A DNA stretch of 64,000 nt, taken from positions 124,001 through 188,000 of the forward strand of contig NZ_FNYZ01000008.1 of the NCBI RefSeq assembly GCF_900109095.1, read 5' to 3'. The notes under the pieces are model-generated. The model ran no database searches and was not told the DNA's origin. It saw only the letters and a list, made by a program, of their open reading frames with translations. The position numbers and the translations under genes are program-made. Below are positions 58,075 to 64,000 of the stretch, piece after piece; positions within the stretch are counted from its first letter, which is position 1, and the number at the start of each line of letters is the position of its first letter. Origin of the DNA: Sphingobium sp. AP50 (GTDB lineage Bacteria; Pseudomonadota; Alphaproteobacteria; Sphingomonadales; Sphingomonadaceae).

Positions 58075-60351
58075 TCAGGCCAGCGACACGAAACTGTCCA
58101 TCACCCGCTTGCGCCCGGCCGTCTCGAAATCGATCTCCAGCTTGTTGCCTTCTATCTCTGCGACGGTGCCGTAACCGAATTTCTGATGGAACACGCGCTG
58201 GCCGATACTCATGTCGCTGCGTCCCTTATTGCCCAGCGATACCGCCGATGTCCGCGCTTCGACGATTCGCACCGGTTCGCGGCTGAACTGGCCCGACGAT
58301 TGCGCCCGTTGCCAGCCCGGTCCCCGGCCTGATCCGCGCGCGACATTGGCGAAGGGATCGTCTCGCTCGGACCAGTTGGCCCGCCACAGCGACGCGCCGC
58401 CGCTCATGCTGCTTTCCTCCTCGACATGTTCGGGCGGCAATTCGCCCACGAAGCGCGACGGGATGCTGCTGGTCCACTGGCCATAGATGCGGCGATTGGC
58501 GGCATGCAGGATGGTGCAGCGCCTGCGCGCCCGCGTGATCGCCACATAAGCGAGCCGCCGTTCCTCCTCCAGGCTGTTCTGCCCGCCTTCGTCCAGTGCG
58601 CGTTGCGAAGGGAAGACGCCTTCTTCCCAGCCGACAAGGAAGGTCGTGTCGAACTCCAGCCCCTTGGCGGCGTGGATGGTCATGATCGTGACCTTGCGCT
58701 CGTCCGCCTGCGCCTCATTGTCCATGACGAGGCTGACATGCTCCAGAAACGCGCCCAGCGTCTCATATTCCTCCATCGCACGGGCGAGTTCGGACAGATT
58801 CTCCAGCCGCCCGGCGCTCTCTGTGGTGCGCTCGGCCTGCAACATCGCGGTATAGCCGCTTTCGTCCAATATCTGCCGTGCCAGTTCGGCATGGGGCAGT
58901 TGGGCCGCCCGGTCGCGCCAGCGCGCCAGATCGCCGACGAAACTGCCTAGCGACCGGCGCGCCTGCGGCGTCAGTTCGTCGGTGTCGAGGATGCGCGCCG
59001 CCGCCAGTGCCAGCGGAATGCCTTCCGCGCGGGCCAGCCGGTGCAACTTCTCCACCGCCTTGTCGCCCAGGCCGCGCTTGGGCACGTTGACGATCCGTTC
59101 GAACGCCAGATCGTCCGCCGGCTGGTTCACCAGCCGCAGATAGGCCAGTGCATCGCGGATTTCGGCGCGCTCATAGAAGCGGAAACCACCGACGATGCGA
59201 TAGGGCAGGCCTATCTGGATGAAGCGGTCTTCGAACTCGCGGGTCTGGTGCTGGGCGCGGACGAGGATCGCCACTTCGTCCAGCGATCCGCCGCTCCGTT
59301 CGATCCCCTCAATCTCCTCGCCGACGCGCCGGGCCTCCTCCGGCCCGTCCCACACGCCGACGACCTTCACCTTCTCGCCGACGTCGATATCGGTCCACAA
59401 TGTCTTGCCCAGCCGATTGCCATTTTCGGCGATCACGCCCGATGCCGCGCCCAAAATATGCGGCGTGGAGCGATAATTCTGCTCCAGCCGGATGATCGTG
59501 GCGCCCGGGAAATCCTTCTCGAAGCGCAGGATGTTCGCCACCTCCGCGCCGCGCCAGCTATAGATGGACTGGTCGTCATCGCCCACGCAGCAGATATTCT
59601 TGCGCGTCTGGGCCAGCAGCCGCAGCCACAGATATTGGCTGGAGTTGGTGTCCTGATATTCGTCCACCATGATATAGCGGAATTTCTGCTGATATTGCTC
59701 CAGCACGTCGCGATGCTTCTTCAGGATCGTCAGCACATGCAGCAGCAGGTCGCCAAAATCGCAGGCATTCACATCGCGCAGCCGCGCCTGATAGGCGGCA
59801 TAGAGCTTCTGTCCCTTGCCATGGGCATAGCCTTTGCTTTCTCCCGCGCCGACATCCTCGGGCGTCCAGCCCTTATTCTTCCACTGGTCGATCAGTCCGC
59901 CCAGTTGCCGCGCGGGCCAGCGCTTTTCATCGATCCCCTCGGCCTGGATCAACTGCTTCATCAGCCGCAACTGGTCGTCGGTGTCCAGAATGGTGAAATT
60001 GGATTGCAGCCCCACCAGTTCGGCATGGCGGCGCAGCATCTTGGCCGCGATGGCGTGGAAGGTGCCCAGCCACGGCATCCCCTCGACCGCGTCGCCGATC
60101 ATGCTGCCGACACGCGCGCGCATTTCCCGCGCCGCCTTGTTGGTGAAGGTCACGGCCAATATTTCCGAGGGCCAGGCGCGGCGCGTGCCGATCAAATGGG
60201 CGAGTCGCGCGGTCAGCGCCGCCGTCTTGCCCGTGCCCGCGCCGGCCAGCACCAGCACCGGTCCTTCGGTCGTCAGCACGGCCTCCCGCTGCGGTTCGTT
60301 CAGGCCCTTGAGGTAGGGCGGATCATTGGGGGAGGGGGCTGGCAGGGTCAT
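58075..60351 (-). CDS. uvrD: UvrD/PcrA-type DNA helicase
   Basis: A 758-residue superfamily 1A helicase that moves 3' to 5' in nucleotide excision and mismatch repair. Motifs Q (LNEPQREAVLTTEGP), I (LAGAGTGKTAALTARL), II (MVDEYQDTN), III (CVGDDDQSIYSWRGA), IV (LEQNYRS), V (TIMTIHAAKGLEF) and VI (RLAYVAITRARR) are intact. The C-terminal Tudor-like tail IGQRVFHQKFGYGTVAEIEG binds RNA polymerase in UvrD. ATG 60351 is preferred to TTG 60360. Confidence 0.95.
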   Translation of the reverse strand: MTLPAPSPNDPPYLKGLNEPQREAVLTTEGPVLVLAGAGTGKTAALTARLAHLIGTRRAWPSEILAVTFTNKAAREMRARVGSMIGDAVEGMPWLGTFHAIAAKMLRRHAELVGLQSNFTILDTDDQLRLMKQLIQAEGIDEKRWPARQLGGLIDQWKNKGWTPEDVGAGESKGYAHGKGQKLYAAYQARLRDVNACDFGDLLLHVLTILKKHRDVLEQYQQKFRYIMVDEYQDTNSSQYLWLRLLAQTRKNICCVGDDDQSIYSWRGAEVANILRFEKDFPGATIIRLEQNYRSTPHILGAASGVIAENGNRLGKTLWTDIDVGEKVKVVGVWDGPEEARRVGEEIEGIERSGGSLDEVAILVRAQHQTREFEDRFIQIGLPYRIVGGFRFYERAEIRDALAYLRLVNQPADDLAFERIVNVPKRGLGDKAVEKLHRLARAEGIPLALAAARILDTDELTPQARRSLGSFVGDLARWRDRAAQLPHAELARQILDESGYTAMLQAERTTESAGRLENLSELARAMEEYETLGAFLEHVSLVMDNEAQADERKVTIMTIHAAKGLEFDTTFLVGWEEGVFPSQRALDEGGQNSLEEERRLAYVAITRARRRCTILHAANRRIYGQWTSSIPSRFVGELPPEHVEEESSMSGGASLWRANWSERDDPFANVARGSGRGPGWQRAQSSGQFSREPVRIVEARTSAVSLGNKGRSDMSIGQRVFHQKFGYGTVAEIEGNKLEIDFETAGRKRVMDSFVSLA

Positions 60352-60466
60352 CGGGGTCAACTAGGGATGGCAGGCAAGGGGAGCAAGGGGCGAGCGTTGG
60401 CCCGGCCCCTTGCGGCGACCGGCTTTCTATGAGAACAAAAGGCGAATCATGCAAGGGAGATGCGCC

Positions 60467-60865
60467 ATGGTGACAGGCAAATGCCAATGCGGGGCGATCC
60501 GCTACGAAGCGGAGGGAGAGCCGGCTTATAGCGCGCTGTGCCATTGCGCTGATTGCCGCGCGAGTGCCGGCGCACCGATGGTCGGCTGGGCGCTGTTTCC
60601 GGAAGACAAGGTGACGATCAGCGGCGATCCTGTGCGTTACCAGTCGTCGGAAAATGCCACCCGCCATTTTTGCGGTACCTGTGGGACGGGGCTGTTCTAC
60701 ACCAATCCGGTCATTTTTCCCGGTGCGATCGATATTCAGACGGCGACTTTGGACGATTCCGCCGCTCTGCCGCCACAGGCGCAGATCCAGATGGCCGAAG
60801 CCGCACCATGGATGGCGCATTTGCAGAATCTGCCGAGCTTCGAACGCTATCCCGAGGGACCGTGA
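60467..60865 (+). CDS. GFA-family zinc protein (CENP-V/GFA domain)
   Basis: A 132-residue member of the glutathione-dependent formaldehyde-activating (Gfa/CENP-V) domain family. The zinc cysteines are visible: KCQCGAIRY near the start, ALCHCADCRAS (about 24-34) and HFCGTCGTGLFY (about 64-75). The start at 60467 (MVTGKCQCG) is chosen with GGGAGA upstream. Whether this one activates formaldehyde is unknown; many single GFA genes have other roles. It is divergent from uvrD. Confidence 0.9.
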   Translation: MVTGKCQCGAIRYEAEGEPAYSALCHCADCRASAGAPMVGWALFPEDKVTISGDPVRYQSSENATRHFCGTCGTGLFYTNPVIFPGAIDIQTATLDDSAALPPQAQIQMAEAAPWMAHLQNLPSFERYPEGP

Positions 60866-60988
60866 TATCCGGTCTGGCGCGGCTGCGGCACGTCTGGTCG
60901 CCAGCGTAAGGAACGACGGGATGATGCTTCCGGTTTTCTCCTGAGCCCGAGCGGGCAAACGGGGCGAGAACATAGGAAGGAAATCCCG

Positions 60989-61369
60989 ATGAAGAATGTC
61001 ATGCTGGCCGGTGCCGCCATGCTGGGTATCACCGCCATGTCCGGTATCGCGATCGCGCAGGAGGTGCCGACCAGTCAGGCGCCTGCCGACGCGGCAACCC
61101 CGCCACCGCCTGCCGACCCAGCCGTTGCCGATCCCAATGCTGGCCAGCCGACCGGCGCTGTGCCCGCCGAAACGGGGATGGTGCCCGCCCCAGCCAACGT
61201 TCCGGAAGATCCGAGCGCGCCGGTCGGTTCCTCCGCCAATCCGGTGACGGTGGGCGGCAACATGACCCCGCCGCCGACCGAGGCAAAAGACTATCCGCGC
61301 TGCTCGCGCACCGTGCAGGATAGTTGTGTCAATCCGGGCGAGGCGGGGAAGGCCCGCAAGCCGCGCTGA
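60989..61369 (+). CDS. Secreted Pro/Ala-rich hypothetical protein
   Basis: A 126-residue secreted protein with a clear signal peptide (MLAGAAMLGITAMSGIAIAQ). A low-complexity Pro/Ala segment (about 25-95, TPPPPADPAVADPNAGQPTG) is followed by a conserved-looking C-terminus with two cysteines (DYPRCSRTVQDSCVNPGEA), which could form a disulfide. It may be a periplasmic or envelope protein. Its 3' end overlaps the convergent NsrR-like gene by 41 bases. Function unknown. Confidence 0.72.
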   Translation: MKNVMLAGAAMLGITAMSGIAIAQEVPTSQAPADAATPPPPADPAVADPNAGQPTGAVPAETGMVPAPANVPEDPSAPVGSSANPVTVGGNMTPPPTEAKDYPRCSRTVQDSCVNPGEAGKARKPR

Positions 61370-61811
61370 CACTACCCATCGGCGCGGGCAGAGCGGCGAT
61401 CAGCGCCGCCAGCCCGCGCCGGTCGCGCGCTGCATCAGCCAGGCTGTAGCGGTCGAGAACCGCAAGAAAGGCGCCCGTCGCCTCGGCCAATATCCCTGAC
61501 AGGCCGCACGCCGACCGGATTGCGCAGGATGCGCAGTCCGCCATTTTCATATCAGGTTCGCTATAGCGCACTACCGCGCCGATACCGATCTCCGTGGGCG
61601 GGCGTGCCAGAGTGAAGCCGCCGCCTCGACCTCGTTGCGTGGCGACGAAATCGCCAAGCGCCAGATGGTGAACCACCTTCATCAGATGATTGCGCGACAG
61701 GTCATAACCCTCGGCAATTTCCGCGATCGTCGCGCGCTCTGACGGTGCCGCGGCCAGATGGATCAATATGCGTAGCGCATAGTCGGTGTGGCGGGTCAAT
61801 TGCATCGACAT
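61329..61811 (-). CDS. nsrR: NsrR-like Rrf2-family [Fe-S] regulator
   Basis: A 160-residue Rrf2 regulator. The winged helix-turn-helix lies at about 5-60 (LTRHTDYALRILIHLAAAPSE). The three cluster cysteines are in DCASCAIRSACGL (C-x2-C-x5-C). This matches NsrR, whose [Fe-S] cluster is destroyed by nitric oxide, releasing repression. It is divergent from a globin gene with a near-perfect NsrR palindrome between them. The C-terminus runs about 10-15 residues past the usual end and overlaps the neighbouring gene. Start 61811 or 61805; both are close. Confidence 0.88.
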   Translation of the reverse strand: MSMQLTRHTDYALRILIHLAAAPSERATIAEIAEGYDLSRNHLMKVVHHLALGDFVATQRGRGGGFTLARPPTEIGIGAVVRYSEPDMKMADCASCAIRSACGLSGILAEATGAFLAVLDRYSLADAARDRRGLAALIAALPAPMGSVSAACGPSPPRPD

Positions 61812-61864
61812 AGACGATAGAGGTGGAGCGGGCAGCTTTCAAACATATATTCTGTTTACATGTT

Positions 61865-61891
61865 ATAAGATGCAAATTAAATGCATCTTAT
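61865..61891. promoter_or_regulatory. NsrR operator
   Basis: A perfect 10-bp palindrome (ATAAGATGCA / TGCATCTTAT) with a 7-base AT-rich centre. It contains the AAGATGCA / TGCATCTT arms of the classic NsrR box. It lies 25 bases before the globin start and 54 bases from the nsrR start, so one site could control both. Confidence 0.85.
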
Positions 61892-61915
61892 CGACTCCGC
61901 TGAAAGGTCAAACAA

Positions 61916-62362
61916 GTGTCTCACTCGCTGTCTCAGGAAACCGTCGCCATCGTGAAATCCACCGGCCCCGCTTTGCGTCGGCACGGTGTGGAGATCACCA
62001 CGGCCATGTATGCCCGCCTGTTTCAGGATACGGAGGTGAAGGCGATGTTCGATGCTGCGGCGCAGGACAGCGGGGAACAGCCCCGGCGGCTGGCGGCGGC
62101 GATCCTGGGCTATGCCGAGAATATCGACAAGCTGGAGGCGCTGGGCGGCGCGATCGCCCGCATGGTTGCGCGCCATGTCGATACGGGTGTGAAACCCGAA
62201 CATTATCCCAAGGTCGCCGCCGCCCTGCTGCCCGCCATCCGCGACGTGCTGGGCGAGGAGGTCGCGACCGACGCCGTACTGGCCGCCTGGGCCGAAGCCT
62301 ATCAGTTCCTGGCGGACATTCTTATCGCGGAAGAGGCGAAGGCTTACGCCGTAGCGGCCTGA
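61916..62362 (+). CDS. Single-domain globin of the flavohemoglobin type
   Basis: A 148-residue globin like the heme domain of flavohemoglobin but without the FAD/NADH reductase half. Visible heme-pocket residues are Tyr B10 in TTAMYARLF, Gln E7 in SGEQPRRLAAAI and proximal His in VARHVDTGVKPEHYP. GTG start at 61916, AAAGG about 9 bases upstream. It probably converts NO to nitrate using electrons from a separate reductase, or scavenges NO. The NsrR palindrome in front strongly supports an NO role. Confidence 0.9.
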   Translation: MSHSLSQETVAIVKSTGPALRRHGVEITTAMYARLFQDTEVKAMFDAAAQDSGEQPRRLAAAILGYAENIDKLEALGGAIARMVARHVDTGVKPEHYPKVAAALLPAIRDVLGEEVATDAVLAAWAEAYQFLADILIAEEAKAYAVAA

Positions 62363-62407
62363 TCAAACATCCGTTCGGTTCGCACTTGTCCAGAACCGAG
62401 CGGGAAA

Positions 62408-63157
62408 TCACAGTGTCCCCGCCCGCACGCTGATCGGCCAGCTTATGGGGCGGGTCTGTTCGGGGTCGCCCCACAGGTCGATCAGGTCGGCGGCGAAATC
62501 CGTCAGCTTCCGTTCCTGCCCGGCCTCCCGCGCGCGGCGGACGGCGGACCATGTGCCGACATAGCCGAGCAATTGATGGGTGTTCCAGTTCCGACGGATC
62601 GCCATCGTGGGCACCGCCAGCGGCGGGAAAGGAAAGGCTATGTCTGCATAGCCATTTTCGACCATATGGCGCTCGGCGGGCCAGAAGGGGCCTACGTCCA
62701 GATCATGGAAGCGGGCCAGCCGATCATTGATCGGTCCCGGATCGAGCCGCGCCACGCCATAGCTGACCAGTGCGATCATTGCCCCCGGCGCGGCGATCCG
62801 CCGCGTCTCCGCATAAAAGGCAGGCAGGTCGAACCAGTGCGCCGCCTGCGCCGCCGTGATCAGGCTGGCCGCGCCATCCTCGACAGCCAGCGCTTCGGCT
62901 GGCGCGCAGCGATAAGTGATCCGCGCATCCGGTGCGGCATGGGCGATCTGGTCCGCACTGGGATCAAGGCCGATTACCGCTTCGAAATGCGCCGCCAGCA
63001 ACCCTGTGAACTGGCCGTTGCCGCAACCGACATCGACCGCCAGCCGACGGTTGGGCGCCAGTTCCGCCAGCGCCTGCGCCAGGACATCGGGATAGTCGGG
63101 GCGATAGCGGGCATAGTTGGCGCCGCCCTGATCGAACCAGTTGGTCGCCCCGCCCAT
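62408..63157 (-). CDS. Class I SAM-dependent methyltransferase
   Basis: A 249-residue class I methyltransferase. The S-adenosylmethionine-binding loop is AVDVGCGNGQFTGLLA (about 40-55), with FEAVIGLDPSADQI and the acidic strand LITAAQAAHWFD. The start MGGATNW at 63157 sits 2 bases from the rsmD stop, so it is coupled to rsmD. The later part (FPPLAVPTMAIRRNWNTHQLLGYVGTWS) matches the Tam/trans-aconitate-type and UbiE-like groups. Substrate unknown. Confidence 0.85.
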   Translation of the reverse strand: MGGATNWFDQGGANYARYRPDYPDVLAQALAELAPNRRLAVDVGCGNGQFTGLLAAHFEAVIGLDPSADQIAHAAPDARITYRCAPAEALAVEDGAASLITAAQAAHWFDLPAFYAETRRIAAPGAMIALVSYGVARLDPGPINDRLARFHDLDVGPFWPAERHMVENGYADIAFPFPPLAVPTMAIRRNWNTHQLLGYVGTWSAVRRAREAGQERKLTDFAADLIDLWGDPEQTRPISWPISVRAGTL

Positions 63158-63159
63158 CG

Positions 63160-63699
63160 TCAATCTTCCGCCCGCAGCAGGGTGATCCGTGCTTTGCCGA
63201 CATCGCGTACCGCGTCGACGGTAAAGCCCTTCACCACCACATCCTCGCGCCGGTCTGTCTCGATGCTGACCCAAGTCGCACTGTTGGTCCATCCCAGCCG
63301 CGCCAGCTTGTCGAGCGCCACCTGGCCCGCACCCGTTTCATAGGGCGGGTCCATGAAGATCAGGTCGAGCGGCTTGGGTGCCGGCCCAAGCGACAGGACG
63401 CTGCTGGCACGGATATCGGGGCGAATGCCCAGCCGGTCGCCATTGGCCCGGATCACGTCCAGCGCCGCCTTGTCCTGTTCCACGAACAGGCAGGACGCTG
63501 CGCCGCGTGACAGCGATTCAAAGCCCAGTGCGCCTGACCCGGCGAAGAAATCGCCCACGGCCAGCCCTTCGAACGATCCGATCCGGCTGGTCAGCATGGA
63601 AAACAGCGTTTCGCGCGTGCGGTCTGCGGTCGGGCGGGTCGCATCGCCCTTGGGCGCGGTCAGCGGGCGTCCGCGCCATTGGCCTGAAATGATCCTCAT
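63160..63699 (-). CDS. rsmD: 16S rRNA (guanine-966-N2)-methyltransferase
   Basis: RsmD methylates G966 of 16S rRNA in the assembled 30S subunit. The 179-residue protein has MRIISGQWRGRPL at its start, the SAM loop GDFFAGSGALGFESLSRG, and the catalytic DPPY in LIFMDPPYETG. Length fits. Its ATG overlaps the upstream pseudouridine synthase stop by 4 bases (ATGA), joining two rRNA modification genes. The class I methyltransferase follows by 2 bases. Confidence 0.95.
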   Translation of the reverse strand: MRIISGQWRGRPLTAPKGDATRPTADRTRETLFSMLTSRIGSFEGLAVGDFFAGSGALGFESLSRGAASCLFVEQDKAALDVIRANGDRLGIRPDIRASSVLSLGPAPKPLDLIFMDPPYETGAGQVALDKLARLGWTNSATWVSIETDRREDVVVKGFTVDAVRDVGKARITLLRAED

Positions 63700-64000
63700 T
63701 GCGGGGCCGCCTTCAGGCTGGCGCGGAAGTAATCCAGATCATGCTGGCGCACTTCCTCGACCGCGCCGACCGGCAGTTCGCCCAGATGGAAGGGGCCGTA
63801 ACTGGTGCGGATCAGGCGGTTCACCTTCAGGTCCAGATGCTCCAGAACCCGGCGCACTTCGCGGTTCTTGCCTTCGGTCAGGGTCATTTCGATCCACTGG
63901 TTGCGGCCGGTGCGCCGTTCCAGATTGGCCTCGATCGGGCCATAGCGGATACCGTCAATTTCCACCCCGTCGAACAGGTCTTCCAGTTGTTGCTGACTCA
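63696..64000 (-). CDS. Pseudouridine synthase of the RsuA/RluB/RluE/RluF family, C-terminal part (cut by window edge)
   Basis: The last about 101 codons of a pseudouridine synthase. The frame runs open to the window edge: upstream of the GTG at 63965 it reads SQQQLEDLFDG, so the true start is beyond the window. The block WIEMTLTEGKNREVRRVLEHLDLKVNRLIR is the family's conserved C-terminal motif. S4 and catalytic domains lie outside. RluB, which modifies 23S rRNA, is the likeliest type, not proven. It overlaps rsmD by 4 bases. Confidence 0.88.
   Translation of the reverse strand, partial: SQQQLEDLFDGVEIDGIRYGPIEANLERRTGRNQWIEMTLTEGKNREVRRVLEHLDLKVNRLIRTSYGPFHLGELPVGAVEEVRQHDLDYFRASLKAAPQ

Noticed and set aside
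1-64000. CRISPR arrays, prophage, toxin-antitoxin pairs or secretion gene clusters
   Set aside because: Looked for regular short repeats, phage structural genes and paired small stable-toxin layouts; none were convincing. The ParA/RHH pair was considered as a plasmid partition remnant but lacks replication genes.

Overview
This 64 kb window looks like core chromosome of a high-GC alphaproteobacterium, most likely a sphingomonad (Sphingobium or Sphingomonas type). The reasons are a CtrA response regulator with GANTC methylation sites in front of it, two large TonB-dependent receptors, the aroA-cmk-rpsA-ihfB order, and UPF0262, DUF2093, DUF2849, DUF934 and TIGR02300 proteins typical of Alphaproteobacteria. 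The genus is inferred from general character. I see no transposase, phage gene, CRISPR array or rRNA operon. The window cuts a TonB receptor at its left end and a pseudouridine synthase at its right end.

Layout. 1-8 kb: TonB receptor tail, a secreted GDSL esterase, and an Lrp regulator divergent from putA (proline to glutamate). 8-15 kb: ribosome rescue factor ArfB with an RluA-type pseudouridine synthase, a membrane acyltransferase, an ECF41 sigma factor with its carboxymuconolactone-decarboxylase partner and a matching promoter, and a pirin-wrbA pair divergent from a LysR regulator. 15-20 kb: ctrA, a soluble PAS/chemoreceptor-tip protein, and an STN-type TonB receptor. 20-24 kb: leftward run UPF0262, GH25-like, cdd, dcd, phosphatase; rightward dnaB with a DnaA box. 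24-28 kb: a Tat-exported DUF885 protein and a GT14-like glycosyltransferase. 27-31 kb: the sulfite/sulfate assimilation operon cobA-DUF2849-cysI-DUF934-cysH. 31-38 kb: an astD-like dehydrogenase, selO, an alpha/beta hydrolase, a GT4 glycosyltransferase, a nitronate-monooxygenase-like flavoprotein and DUF2093. 38.2-39.2 kb: a small AT-richer pocket of tiny genes. 39-43.6 kb: purU, a second astD-like dehydrogenase coupled to a DUF1338 dioxygenase, and a divergent LysR regulator.

43.7-47.6 kb is the most unusual part. A Sel1/SPOR protein is divergent from an orphan ParA ATPase, a probable ribbon-helix-helix partner and a TPR/SPOR lipoprotein. Two near-consensus CtrA boxes sit in the shared intergenic region. 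I propose this as a candidate cell-cycle-controlled positioning system linking a ParA oscillator or gradient to septal peptidoglycan; this is inference. 47.7-51.5 kb: glutaminase, a CPA2 antiporter and an FkbM methyltransferase. 51.5-56.8 kb: tRNA-Leu, ihfB, rpsA, cmk, a small membrane protein, aroA and TIGR02300. 56.9-64 kb: tandem tRNA-Ala, a 2OG-Fe(II) oxygenase, a UvrD helicase, a GFA protein, an NsrR-like regulator divergent from a single-domain globin with a textbook operator, a methyltransferase, rsmD and the start-less pseudouridine synthase.

Most genes are ordinary housekeeping. The interest lies in regulatory sites that tie genes together (CtrA, ECF41, NsrR, DnaA), in a few degenerate or odd enzymes, and in palindromic intergenic repeats.
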